A stretch of DNA of 64,000 nt, taken from the NCBI RefSeq assembly GCF_000763385.1, contig NZ_JQFA01000002.1, forward strand, positions 496,001-560,000. Reading direction: 5' to 3'. The stretch comes from Leptolyngbya sp. KIOST-1 (GTDB lineage Bacteria > Cyanobacteriota > Cyanobacteriia > Phormidesmidales > Phormidesmidaceae). Below are positions 17,388 through 26,191 of the stretch, piece by piece. Every line of letters starts with the position of its first letter. The first letter of the stretch is position 1. The translations under genes and the position numbers were made by a program. The notes beneath the pieces are model-generated. The model saw only the letters and a program-made list of their open reading frames with translations, was not told the origin of the DNA and did not search any database.

Positions 17388-19272
17388 CTAGCCCCGGTTG
17401 GCCACCGAGCTACGCTGGCTGAGGATGGCCTGGTAGGCCTGCTCCCAGTGGTGGGCGACGATGTGGAGCTGGCTGGGATCGCTGTGGCCCTGGGCGCGGA
17501 ACTCACGCACGGCTTCCAGCGCCGCCTGGTTGCTGAGCAGGGCCAGGTCGGCTCCGTTCCAGCCCTCGGTGCGGCTGGCCCAGTGGTTGAGGTCAACGGC
17601 CTCCAGGGGGCGATCGCCGTTGTGCACCTGCAAGATTGCCAGTCGCCCGGCGGTGTCCGGCAGGCCAATCTCCAGTTGTAGATCAATCCGTCCGGCCCGC
17701 AGAATGGCGGGATCGAGGGCGCTGGGGCGGTTGGTGGCGCCAATCAGCAGCACGTTGGGACAGCCCTGGAGGCCGTCCAGCTCGGTGAGCAACTGGCCGA
17801 CCACGCGATCGCTCACCCCAGAGTCCCCCATGTACTGGCCCCGGGCGGGCACCAGGGTGTCGATCTCATCGATGAACACCACGCAGGGGGCGGCCTGGCG
17901 GGCCTTGGCAAACAGCTCCCGCACGGCCTGTTCGGCGGCCCCTACCCAGCGGCTCAGCAGCTCGGGACCGTTGACGGCGATGAAGTTGGCCCGGGCCTGG
18001 GCCGCCACCGCCTTGGCCAGCAGGGTTTTGCCCGTGCCGGGGGGCCCCCCACAGCAGCAGCCCCCGGGGGGCCTTGGCCCCGGTTTGGGCATACAAGTCG
18101 GGGTAGAGCAGCGCCCCCTCCACCGACTCTTGCAGGGTTTGTTTGACGGCTTCCAGGCCGCCGATGTCCTCCCAGGCGATCGCAGGCGACTCCACCTCCA
18201 CCGAGCGCAGCACCGAGGGCTTGATCTCCCTGATCGCCTGGAGAAAGTCCTCCTGCACCAGGGTCATGGTGTCGGGCACCGGGCCGGAGAGGTCGGGCAC
18301 CTGGCGGCGCAGGGCAAAGTAGGCGGCCTTTTGGCACAGGGCCTTGAGGTCGGCCCCCACCATGCCCACGGACAGATCGGCCACGGCCTCCAGGTTCACC
18401 CCATCCAGGGGCATCTCCCGGGTCTGAATCTGGAGAATTTCCAGCCGTCCGGCGCGATCGGGCACCCGGAACTGCACCTCGCGATCGAAGCGGCCCGGGC
18501 GGCGCAGGGCGGGGTCGATGTGGTCGGGGCGGTTGGTGGCGGCCAGCACAATCACACCGTTGGTCTGGGCGAAGCCGTCCATCAGGCCCAGCAGAGTGGC
18601 CACCAGGCGCTTTTCCACCTCGCCTTCCACCTTGCTGCGATCGGGGGCCAGGCTGTCGATCTCGTCGATGAACACCAGACAGGGGGCCGCCTTCTTGGCC
18701 TTTTCAAAAATTGCCCGCAGCCGCTGTTCGGCCTCGCCGTAGTACTTGCCCATCACCTCGGGACCGACAATGGCGATGTAGTTCACCCCCAGGTCCTCGG
18801 CCAGGGAGCGGGCGGTGAGGGTTTTGCCGGTGCCGGGGGGCCCCACCAGCAGCACGCCCCGGGTGGGCTCCAGGCCCAGCTTGGCCAGCACATCGGGCCG
18901 CTTGAGGGGGATTTCTACCAGTTCGCGCAGCTCCTGCAGGGTGGGGGCGAGGCCGCCGACGTCGCGGATGGTGGGGTGGTGAGGGGGGGATGAGGGAGAT
19001 GGGGAGGGTGGGGGAGATGAGGGGGTGCCGTCGCCAGCGGGGGGTGGGGTGACGATCACTTCTTCGACGGCGGGGTCGTCCCCGGAGCTGGCGGCGGGGT
19101 TGCGGTTCATGCGGCTGACGCCGATGTCGGGAATATTGCCCTGGCGGGGAATGCTGCTGAAGCTGCGGGTGTTGATCTGCACGTTGGTTTTTAGCTCACC
19201 GCTCTCGGCCTTTTCTTCGAGGGTTTTGGCCAGTTCGAGCAGTTGTTCGAAGCCTTTAAAGAAGTCATTCAT
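17388..19272 (-). pseudogene. CDC48-like double AAA ATPase, interrupted by a one-base frameshift
   Basis: Two AAA domains in tandem, as in CDC48/VAT unfoldases (about 628 codons if repaired). Domain 1 is intact: Walker A GPPGTGKT, Walker B LVFIDEID, sensor AATNRPDHIDPALRRPGRFD. Domain 2 changes frame inside its Walker A motif, where GLLLWG should run into PPGTGKT. The coding strand holds a run of six G then six C (18039-18050 on the plus strand), and removing one base restores WGPPGTGKTLLAKAV and the rest, including FIDEIDTLVPARG. The first part reads on to a stop at 17866 and the second to 17388. ATG at 19272 (MNDFFKGFEQ) is preferred over 19308. The linker before domain 1 is Ser/Pro/His-rich. 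It may be real decay or a homopolymer sequencing error. Confidence 0.85.
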
Positions 19273-19558
19273 GGCAGATTCTGGGCAACAGCAGGGGAGT
19301 GGGCGCATCTAAGGGTGCCCTGGTTTCAGGGTTCACTACCGACGGGCAAAACCATGGCTCAGCCCCTCAGCCGTTATAAAAATTGAGAAACGATCCTGAA
19401 TTCCCCAGGGTGGAGGGGAGTTTGATCCTCACGTTGCTCCCTGAGCATCATCTTTGGGAACTCTGGGGAAAATCGTGTTCCGCTGATGTTTTTAGAGTGA
19501 TGGGGCCTGGACGGCCCCATAGGGTGCCGAACCGAATTTTTGAGCAGGGGAATTATCC

Positions 19559-20653
19559 ATGAAAGTGAGCCGTCAAAGCGCGAACCTGCTAACGCTGCGA
19601 TCGCGGTCCTGGACGCTGTGGCTGATCAGCCCATCATTGGTCGTGATAGGGCTGGTGGTGGGCACCGTGGCGGTGGGCAAATCGGTCTTACAGTGCGATC
19701 GCGCCACCACGGGCCAATGTACGCTGACCCACTCCAACACGTTTAACCAAAAGACCCAGACCTTTCCCATCACCGATCTAGAGGAGGCCGAGGTTTTTTC
19801 CTCCCGTAACAGTGAAGGCGACAGCCGTTACCTGGTGCTTTTGCAAACCAATCAAGGCTCCATTGAGTTCAACCGTGGCTACAGCGACGACTGGTTCAGG
19901 GCCAACAACCAGGCCGACCGGGTCAATCGCTTCCTGCAAACGCAGACCATGTCCCGTCTGTACCTGAGGGAGGACAACCGCTGGCTGGGCTGGCTATTTA
20001 TGCTTTGCTTCAGCGGCGTTGGTCTACTCATGCTGCTCAACACCAAAGTGATGACCTGCAGCTTTGACAAGAGCGCCAATCGCTTTAGCCTGCGGCTGGT
20101 GGGGCTGACCGGCTCCCGCCAGTACCAGGGCTCCCTGCAGCAAATTCTAGGGATGCGGCTGGATCTATTGAGCCAGGCCAGAGAGGATGACGACGACAGC
20201 ATCGGTGCCCGGCTGGCCATTGTGCTTAAGAATGGCGAAACCATTCCCTTCGCCAAAGTCTACTCAGGAGACGCAGACAAGCTGGCGGTGGTCATCCGAC
20301 AGGTGAACGATTTCTTACGGTTGCCCCCGCTGCCCGCCTGGGATGCCGCTGACGCCTTGAAGGCGCAGACCAAAATTGCGCTGCCGATGGTGACTGGGGG
20401 GGCGGCCCAGCGCCAAACTGCCATGGCCGAGTCCCAGCAGGCGCTGCGCCAGAACCCTGACGATGTGGAAGCCTACCAGCGGCTGGCCACGGCCCTGTCG
20501 ATGCAGGGTAAAAAAGACCAGGCCCAGCAGCTGCTGGAGACGGCCCGGATTCGCTTTCAAAGTCGGGGCGACTGGAATCAGGCGGCCTATCTCGACTATG
20601 TGCTGGGCCTGCTCAGGCTGAAGGGTAAAACCCACTGGTGGGAGGCCTGCTGA
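19559..20653 (+). CDS. Hypothetical membrane protein with C-terminal TPR-like segment
   Basis: A 364-residue protein. Two hydrophobic segments at about residues 22-42 (LWLISPSLVVIGLVVGTVAV) and 143-160 (LGWLFMLCFSGVGLLMLL) flank a roughly 100-residue domain that is probably extracytoplasmic. After the second segment comes a roughly 110-residue soluble domain. The last 85 residues look like one or two TPR units: AESQQALRQNPDDVEAYQRL. No family recognised. It converges on the CPBP protease with a 19-base gap. Confidence 0.7.
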   Translation: MKVSRQSANLLTLRSRSWTLWLISPSLVVIGLVVGTVAVGKSVLQCDRATTGQCTLTHSNTFNQKTQTFPITDLEEAEVFSSRNSEGDSRYLVLLQTNQGSIEFNRGYSDDWFRANNQADRVNRFLQTQTMSRLYLREDNRWLGWLFMLCFSGVGLLMLLNTKVMTCSFDKSANRFSLRLVGLTGSRQYQGSLQQILGMRLDLLSQAREDDDDSIGARLAIVLKNGETIPFAKVYSGDADKLAVVIRQVNDFLRLPPLPAWDAADALKAQTKIALPMVTGGAAQRQTAMAESQQALRQNPDDVEAYQRLATALSMQGKKDQAQQLLETARIRFQSRGDWNQAAYLDYVLGLLRLKGKTHWWEAC

Positions 20654-20672
20654 TCGCTGCTGAGGAGCAAAA

Positions 20673-21233
20673 CTACAGCCTGAGCTGGTGGTAACCGCCT
20701 AAAAACAGCAGCCATACGGTGACGACCAGCCAGTGCATGGCGGTCACGATCCACAGCGAACCCGATCGCCAGTAGGCAAAGGTGCAGACCAACCCCAGCA
20801 GGGCGGCGGCCAGCAGAAACACCGGATCGGTAAAGGTGGCCAGGGCCCTGGGGTAGAGGGTCATGGCATTGAGCGGGTGCATGACCACAAACAGGCCCAG
20901 CATGGGGAAGCCCAGCCGCCAGCGCTGGCGATCGCTCATAATCTCCGTCGGGTGAGGCAGCAGCAGCACCCGCCAAAACCCTTCTTCAATCAGCGCGGGC
21001 ACCACCAGTACCCGAGCCGCCAGCCGCAGCCCGTCGGCCCAGGTCACCTCGGCCAGGCCAAGGGCGAGAAAATGGCTACGCAGCCCCAGCGGAACGGTGG
21101 CCGCCCCCAGCGCCAGCGTCAGCCCAGCCGCCAGCAACCAATCGCGGGGCTGGGGACGCGTGGTAACCGCCTGTCGCAGACGATGGAGCGTGAGCTTGAG
21201 CGCAATGTAGGCCCGCAGACGAAAGTAGCGCAA
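20673..21233 (-). CDS. CPBP family intramembrane metalloprotease
   Basis: A 186-residue multi-span membrane protein. PALIEEGFWRVLLLP contains the EExxxR motif, FVVMHPLNAM the FxxxH motif, and AMHWLVV the last histidine, together the metal-binding set of glutamic-type CAAX/Abi (CPBP) proteases. In bacteria they process membrane peptides or act in stress and immunity. The start is TTG at 21233: an in-frame TGA lies directly upstream, and the next in-frame ATG is beyond the first catalytic motif. That makes a non-ATG start nearly certain if the gene is intact. Confidence 0.8.
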   Translation of the reverse strand: MRYFRLRAYIALKLTLHRLRQAVTTRPQPRDWLLAAGLTLALGAATVPLGLRSHFLALGLAEVTWADGLRLAARVLVVPALIEEGFWRVLLLPHPTEIMSDRQRWRLGFPMLGLFVVMHPLNAMTLYPRALATFTDPVFLLAAALLGLVCTFAYWRSGSLWIVTAMHWLVVTVWLLFLGGYHQLRL

Positions 21234-21441
21234 TGGTCAAACACAGTAGCAGCAGCGAACAGAACCCCTCACCAATCCCCGGGCTGGCCCTTTTGATTCA
21301 ACGCCTGCCCTACAGATTTTTACCGTTCCAACAGGATTGCCATAGCGTCCTGGGGGTAAAAACCTTCGGTTTACGATTGCCTATAATTTTGAGACATTCC
21401 AATGGTTTAATCCTACACAGTTCGCCCCTGGAGTGGCCGCA

Positions 21442-21705
21442 ATGAAGCATGCCGAAAGCCACACATTGACTCGCCTCGCCCCGCTCCTCGATCGGGTACG
21501 CGAGCGCGTACCACCGCTCACCGAAAAGAGTGCCGGGAAGTTTTATCGCAAATCGACGGCATTTCTGCACTTCCACGACGACCCCACTGGCCTGTTTGCC
21601 GACCTGAAAGTCCAGGGCGACTGGCAGCGATACCCCGTCAACAGCGAAGCGGAGTACCAGATCCTCCTGCACGCTCTGGATCGGCAGCTGACCGCCCAGG
21701 GATAG
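21442..21705 (+). CDS. Conserved hypothetical protein, 87 aa
   Basis: MKHAESHTLTRLAPLLDRVR at the start, then LTEKSAGKFYRKSTAFLHFH and FADLKVQGDWQRYPV. It is small, basic and soluble, with a helical front half. GGAG lies 8 bases before the ATG at 21442; a GTG at 21433 is in frame but overlaps that site. I recognise no family name. The sequence has the look of a conserved cyanobacterial protein with no low-complexity. Confidence 0.65.
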   Translation: MKHAESHTLTRLAPLLDRVRERVPPLTEKSAGKFYRKSTAFLHFHDDPTGLFADLKVQGDWQRYPVNSEAEYQILLHALDRQLTAQG

Positions 21706-21849
21706 GGGGGTTAGCTTGAGGCGGTGAATTGAGCAGGCGCTCCAGTCACCGGGCCAAATTGGGGGCCACTCGCTTGCAGGAATCCTGACGATGGGGGCAT
21801 CCTAGCTATAAAATCTTCGGAAACAAATCCTTCAGGTGTATCAGCAACT

Positions 21850-21905
21850 GTACCCACCCAGGTACTTTAAGTGGCCCTAACGGGTGTGGTCTGCGGGGAC
21901 AGACC
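21850..21905 (+). promoter_or_regulatory. Two-hairpin leader before the diguanylate cyclase gene
   Basis: GTACC-N6-GGTAC (21850-21865) and GGTCTG-CGGGGA-CAGACC (21888-21905) lie 46-100 bases before the TTG start. They do not match a c-di-GMP riboswitch consensus that I know. It could be a regulatory leader or a terminator for the preceding gene. Confidence 0.3.
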
Positions 21906-21951
21906 CGGTGAGACAGCTTCAATCATTTAGTTCTTCGGATTGTGATAACCC

Positions 21952-23817
21952 TTGTCCGCTGAATCGCGCCCTTTACCTGAGCTAGAGCCTGCCCTGGGAG
22001 ACCCGTCCAAGGCTAATGTTGATGCGGATGGGGCAGCGGCGATCGCAACGACTGAATCAGCCGCCTCAGACCTGTCCTCTGGCCTGACCTGGCAGGCCCT
22101 GTTTGATGCCTCCCCCGATGGCATGCTGATTGCCAACCACGAGGGCATCTTCGTGGCGGTTAATGAAGCCGCCTGTGGGCTGCTCGAGCTGCCCCCTCAG
22201 GCCGTCGTGGGCCGACGAATCGCCGATTTTTTGGTGTTTGAGTCCGACTTTGACCGCCTCTGGCAGGAGTTTCTCGCTGCCGGGCAGATGCGGGGTGAAC
22301 AGCGGCTGCGGCTCAACAGTGGTGCTATCAAAACGGTGGAGTTTGCCGCTACGGCCCATGTCTACCCCAATCACCACCTGTTTATCCTGCGGGACATTAC
22401 CCAGCGCAAGCAAAGCGACATCGATCGTGACGTGCTCTCCCGCCAGCTCGAGCAGTGGATGATCAGCAGCTCCGAAAAGCTGCAGCGTACCGAGGCCGCC
22501 CTGCGACTCCAGCAGCAGCGCATCGACAGCATTCTCAACTCCCTGGAGTGCGTGGTCTGGTCAGTTCACCCTGAGACGCTGGAGACCATCTACGTCAACG
22601 CCACCGCCAAAACTATCTACGGGTACGATCCAGAGGCCTTTGTCGCCGACGCCAACCTGTGGTTTAACTGCCTTCACCCGGAGGATGAACCCCTGCTGCG
22701 GGACGATATTGAAGCCCTGATGCAGGACGCCAAAATTGACCGCGAGTACCGCATTTTTAGGGCTGATGGCACCGAGCGCTGGGTGCGGGGTCAGGCCCGC
22801 CTGGTGCGGAACGCCGAGGGCAAGCCCCTCCGCATCGACGGCACCACGACCGATATTAGCGATCGCAAACGAGCCGAGCTAGCCCTCAAAGACCACCAGG
22901 CTACCCAGCAGGTGATCCTAGATGCCATCCCCGACCTGATGATGCGGGTCAACCGCGACGGGTATATTCTCAACCTGATTTCGGGGGGCGAGATTACGCT
23001 CTATGGCCCCATTGCGGCCAACGAGCGCCAGTCGGTGTATCAGGATTTCCCCAGGGATCTGGCCGACCAGCGCATGTACTACGTCCGGTTGGCCCTGGAG
23101 ACGGGCACCCCCCAGCGCTATGAGCACGCCCTGGAACTCAACCACAAGCTGCACTACGAGGAATCGCGGGTAATGCCCCTCAACGCCGATGAGGTGCTGG
23201 TGATTGTGCGCGACATTACCGATCGCAAGCAGGCCGAGGCCACCCAGGCCGAACTGAACCAAAAGCTGCAGCTGGTCAACGCCGAGCTGAACCGCCTCGC
23301 CACCGTGGACGGGCTGACGGAAATTGCCAACCGCCGCAGCTTTGACCAGGCTCTGGATCTGGAGTGGCAGCGGGCCCGCCGCCAGCAGCGGTTTCTGTCG
23401 CTCATCCTCTGCGATATTGACTACTTCAAGCCCTACAACGACAACTACGGCCACCTGGCCGGGGACGACTGCCTGCGCCAGGTGGCACAGGTGCTCAGCT
23501 CGGTAGCCCAGCGACCGGGGGATCTGGCCGCCCGCTACGGCGGAGAAGAATTTGTGCTGCTGCTGCCCGACACCACCCTGGCGGGGGCAATCGAGGTGGT
23601 TGAAAAAGTTCAGGCAGCGATCGCCCAGTGTCAGATGCCCCACGCCTACTCCCAGGTGTCTGTGTTTCTGACCCTCAGCTTTGGCGTCGTCTGCCATCGC
23701 CCCTCCATCAAAGAGCACTCCCCCCGCGAGCTGATTCACCAGGCCGATCTGGCCCTCTACGAGGCCAAGGCCCAGGGCCGCAACGGCTATGTGGTCAGCG
23801 ATGGCCTGGGGGAGTGA
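21952..23817 (+). CDS. PAS-PAS-PAS-GGDEF diguanylate cyclase
   Basis: A 621-residue cytosolic signalling protein that makes cyclic di-GMP. PAS 1 starts at WQALFDASPDGMLIANHEGI (about residues 48-140). PAS 2 with its PAC motif lies at about 185-310 (EYRIFRADGTERWVRGQARL), and a third PAS-like region at about 315-435. A short coiled coil leads to the GGDEF domain (about 450-615), with active-site RYGGEEF. RPGD five residues earlier is an RxxD inhibitory site for product feedback. The start is TTG at 21952: a TAA is in frame just upstream, and no ATG precedes PAS 1. No transmembrane segment. Input signal unknown. Confidence 0.9.
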   Translation: MSAESRPLPELEPALGDPSKANVDADGAAAIATTESAASDLSSGLTWQALFDASPDGMLIANHEGIFVAVNEAACGLLELPPQAVVGRRIADFLVFESDFDRLWQEFLAAGQMRGEQRLRLNSGAIKTVEFAATAHVYPNHHLFILRDITQRKQSDIDRDVLSRQLEQWMISSSEKLQRTEAALRLQQQRIDSILNSLECVVWSVHPETLETIYVNATAKTIYGYDPEAFVADANLWFNCLHPEDEPLLRDDIEALMQDAKIDREYRIFRADGTERWVRGQARLVRNAEGKPLRIDGTTTDISDRKRAELALKDHQATQQVILDAIPDLMMRVNRDGYILNLISGGEITLYGPIAANERQSVYQDFPRDLADQRMYYVRLALETGTPQRYEHALELNHKLHYEESRVMPLNADEVLVIVRDITDRKQAEATQAELNQKLQLVNAELNRLATVDGLTEIANRRSFDQALDLEWQRARRQQRFLSLILCDIDYFKPYNDNYGHLAGDDCLRQVAQVLSSVAQRPGDLAARYGGEEFVLLLPDTTLAGAIEVVEKVQAAIAQCQMPHAYSQVSVFLTLSFGVVCHRPSIKEHSPRELIHQADLALYEAKAQGRNGYVVSDGLGE

Positions 23818-23843
23818 TGCACCCTCCAGGCCGGGGAGACGCC

Positions 23844-24617
23844 TCAGGGCAGCGGCTCGGTGAGCCAAACCACAACGGCGGTACCCTGAGGGGCGCGGGT
23901 GGGCACCAGGTTAAAAAACCAGCGTTGATTTTGGCGCACGACCTCGTAGAGCACCCCGCCGCCGTAGTCGGCCCGCTGGGTGCTGCGAAAGCCGCTCTCG
24001 CGACTGTTGGCCAGCAGGGCAATAAACACCTGGCTGGGAGTTTGCCCCTCCAGCAGGGCGGTGCGGAGGATGCCGGGTCTATAGCTCCCCTGGCCTGGGG
24101 CTGAGCCGTCAAAGAAAGCCTCGGGCTGCTCAACCCGGTCTGGGGTGACGGCCACCGTCGAGCCCCCCGTTCCCTGGAGCTGGCTGAGGACAGTCTGGAG
24201 TGCTTCGGTTGGCTCGGCCTGGGCGGCGGCGGGCAAAGCAGGGGTGGGACTGAAGGCCGGGACCGGGTCACTGCTTGGGGAGGCTGGGGCCGTGGCAGGG
24301 GACGCGGCGGGGGGTGGTGCAGCCACCTCAGGCAGAGCCGGAGGTGCGGGAATCCCCGAATTCGGTGGATAGCTGCCGACGGCGGGTGCTGGGGAAGGGG
24401 GCGGTGGCGGGCTATTGACGGATTGGGCCGTCAGCAAGTCCTCCAGCCGCACTGTGGCGATTGCCTCGCCCGCTTCCTCCCCCTCAACTGGGGAGACAGA
24501 TCGTGGCCTGGGGTCGGGCCAGGGAGCCGCCAACACCAGGGCATGCAGCAGCACAGAGGCCACCAGCAGCCGGTGAAAGTCGGAACGGATAATCGGGGCC
24601 AAATCGTTGTTCAGCAT
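23844..24617 (-). CDS. TonB-like anchored Pro-rich protein
   Basis: A 257-residue protein with one N-terminal membrane anchor (about residues 12-32, RLLVASVLLHALVLAAPWPD), an acidic stretch, a long Pro/Ala/Ser linker (about 75-155) and a compact C-terminal domain of about 100 residues (GILRTALLEGQTPSQVFIAL ... WFFNLVPTRAPQ). This anchor-rod-domain layout is that of TonB-like periplasm-spanning proteins, though the C-terminal domain does not clearly match TonB. The 19-bp palindrome at 24719-24737 lies about 100 bases before its start and is the same as the one in front of the mod genes, so it may be controlled by molybdate. It converges on the GGDEF gene. Confidence 0.6.
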   Translation of the reverse strand: MLNNDLAPIIRSDFHRLLVASVLLHALVLAAPWPDPRPRSVSPVEGEEAGEAIATVRLEDLLTAQSVNSPPPPPSPAPAVGSYPPNSGIPAPPALPEVAAPPPAASPATAPASPSSDPVPAFSPTPALPAAAQAEPTEALQTVLSQLQGTGGSTVAVTPDRVEQPEAFFDGSAPGQGSYRPGILRTALLEGQTPSQVFIALLANSRESGFRSTQRADYGGGVLYEVVRQNQRWFFNLVPTRAPQGTAVVVWLTEPLP

Positions 24618-24718
24618 ATAGACGCTCGGGGGCAAATCCATGCAGCGATCGCAAACACCCATCCCCCCAAACCGATCTCAACGGTGACAGATCCCGTCGC
24701 CGAAAACTGCCACAGCCT

Positions 24719-24737
24719 ATACCAACTAGGTTGGTAT
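24719..24737. promoter_or_regulatory. 19-bp palindromic operator, copy 1
   Basis: ATACCAAC-TAG-GTTGGTAT. Perfect 8-bp arms with a 3-base spacer, identical in arms to 25244-25262. It is 102 bases upstream of the TonB-like gene start and just after the end of the RHH-Mop regulator gene. Confidence 0.65.
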
Positions 24738-24779
24738 TTAGGCGTCAACTCCCCAGTCTGTACCGCTGCTCTAGCGACC

Positions 24780-25214
24780 CTATGGAACCGCCGCGATCAT
24801 CACGTTGTTGGACTTCACCACGGCATAGACGGCCTTACCCACAGTCAGGTTCATGCGCTCCACGGAGGATACGGTGATGATCGCCACCAGCTCTACCCCA
24901 GGCGCGATCGCCAGGGTGAGTTCGGCATTGACCCCATCAATGGCGATCGCGGTGATTTTGCCCCTCAGCAGGTTGCGGGCGCTGATGGCAAAGTCGCGCT
25001 GCACAGCCAGAAACTCCTGCTGATCGCGATCGCTGGCGAAGGGCGCAGCCTCGTCTTCCCCTGGGGTGCTGTCGGGCCGCTGCTCCAGGCCGCGCACCAG
25101 CTCCCGCAGAATGTCGGTTTTGCTGCGCTGGGTGCGCTGGCAGTAGTCGTCGAGAATTTTGCGCTCCTCTTCGGAGGCCTGAAAGGTGATCCATCCTTGG
25201 CTTTTTCGCGGCAT
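24780..25214 (-). CDS. Ribbon-helix-helix / Mop (TOBE) domain regulator, probable molybdate sensor
   Basis: A 144-residue protein. Residues about 4-45 (GWITFQASEEERKILDDYCQ then TQRSKTDILRELVRGLEQ) look like a CopG/RHH DNA-binding domain. Residues about 78-144 (SARNLLRGKITAIAIDGVNA ... VYAVVKSNNVMIA) are one Mop/TOBE molybdate-binding domain, very like the separate Mop protein at 28126. This pairing replaces the winged helix of classical ModE. It is divergent from modA. One copy of an identical-arm palindrome lies 30 bases before its own start and another past its end. RHH proteins bind DNA as dimers to short palindromes, so this is the likely binder. MPRKSQGW at 25214 was chosen over 25250. 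Confidence 0.82.
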   Translation of the reverse strand: MPRKSQGWITFQASEEERKILDDYCQRTQRSKTDILRELVRGLEQRPDSTPGEDEAAPFASDRDQQEFLAVQRDFAISARNLLRGKITAIAIDGVNAELTLAIAPGVELVAIITVSSVERMNLTVGKAVYAVVKSNNVMIAAVP

Positions 25215-25243
25215 GGCAAAACCCGCAGTGAGGGTATCGACTA

Positions 25244-25262
25244 ATACCAACTTGGTTGGTAT
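25244..25262. promoter_or_regulatory. 19-bp palindromic operator, copy 2
   Basis: ATACCAAC-TTG-GTTGGTAT. It sits in the divergent promoter region, 30 bases before the RHH-Mop start and 112 before modA, where it could control both directions. Confidence 0.7.
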
Positions 25263-25373
25263 ATCAATTTATGCTTATGGAGAAAGATTTGCCGGGGAAC
25301 TAAAGCTGTCGGTCTACAGCTGTAAACCCAACGCTTCGAAACGGTAAATCCATCCCAATTCTCTCTGAAGACT

Positions 25374-26186
25374 ATGAAAAGACGAAATTTTCTCTGGTTC
25401 GCCGCCGCCCTGGGCCTCAGCCTGGCCGGCGGCTGGGCGCTTCAGCCCCAGCGACCGCTCACCGCCCAGCCGCCCCTCGCTGCCCAGCGCCAAACCATTC
25501 TCCTGGTTTCCGTGGCGGCCAGCCTGCAGGATGTCATGCAGGTGATCCAGGCGGATTTTGAGCAGGCCCACCCGGAGATCGCCCTCAACTACAACTTTGG
25601 CTCCTCGGGGGCGCTCCAGCAGCAGATCGAGCAGGGGGCTCCCGTGGATATTTTCATCTCCGCCGGGGTGCCGCAGATGGACGCGCTGGAAACCCAAGGT
25701 CTGCTGCAAGCGGGCAGCCGCCACGACCTGCTGGGCAACCGCCTGGTCTTGATTGCCCCCAACGATTCAACCCTGGGGCTGAGCGACTTTAGCGACCTTA
25801 CCCAGGCCAGTGTCGAGCGGATCTCGGTGGGAGAATTTCGCAGTGTGCCTGCTGGCCAGTACGCCGAGCAGGTGTTTACCAGCCTGGACATTTTGGCAGC
25901 CCTCCAGCCCAAGCTAATTTTTGCCAACAATGTGCGGGGGGTGCTGGCGGCGGTGGAGTCGGGCAATGTGGATGCCGGGGTGGTCTACGCTACCGATGCG
26001 GCGATTTCTGACCGGGTGACGGTGGTGGCGATCGCCGCCGCTGATTTGCACAAGCCGATCACCTACCCCCTGGCCATCCTGGACGATGCCGCCAACCCCG
26101 AAGCCGCCCAAACCTTTGTGGAGTATCTCGTTAGCGATGCCGCCAGGGCCGTATTCGAAGACTTTGGCTTCACCGTGCTGGACTGA
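25374..26186 (+). CDS. modA: Molybdate ABC transporter, substrate-binding protein
   Basis: A 270-residue periplasmic binding protein. The signal peptide begins MKRRNFLWFAAALGLSLAGG; RRNFL is a possible twin-arginine motif. The mature part starts ILLVSVAASLQDVMQVIQAD with the oxyanion-binding AASL, then FGSSGALQQQIEQGAPVDIF and later DAGVVYATDA, all family signatures for ModA. It captures molybdate (or tungstate) for the ModBC fusion that begins 5 bases downstream, so the two are surely co-transcribed. Confidence 0.95.
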   Translation: MKRRNFLWFAAALGLSLAGGWALQPQRPLTAQPPLAAQRQTILLVSVAASLQDVMQVIQADFEQAHPEIALNYNFGSSGALQQQIEQGAPVDIFISAGVPQMDALETQGLLQAGSRHDLLGNRLVLIAPNDSTLGLSDFSDLTQASVERISVGEFRSVPAGQYAEQVFTSLDILAALQPKLIFANNVRGVLAAVESGNVDAGVVYATDAAISDRVTVVAIAAADLHKPITYPLAILDDAANPEAAQTFVEYLVSDAARAVFEDFGFTVLD

Positions 26187-26191
26187 GCCCT

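Noticed and set aside
17461..18993. 510-codon plus-strand frame opposite the AAA ATPase
   Set aside because: Ser/Arg/Pro-rich translation in the first part and His/Gln-rich in the second, typical of antisense GC-rich DNA; the true gene has two AAA domains.
20673..21233. Broken CPBP gene because of the missing ATG
   Set aside because: All three metal-binding motifs and the frame are intact. A TTG start explains the absence of an ATG.
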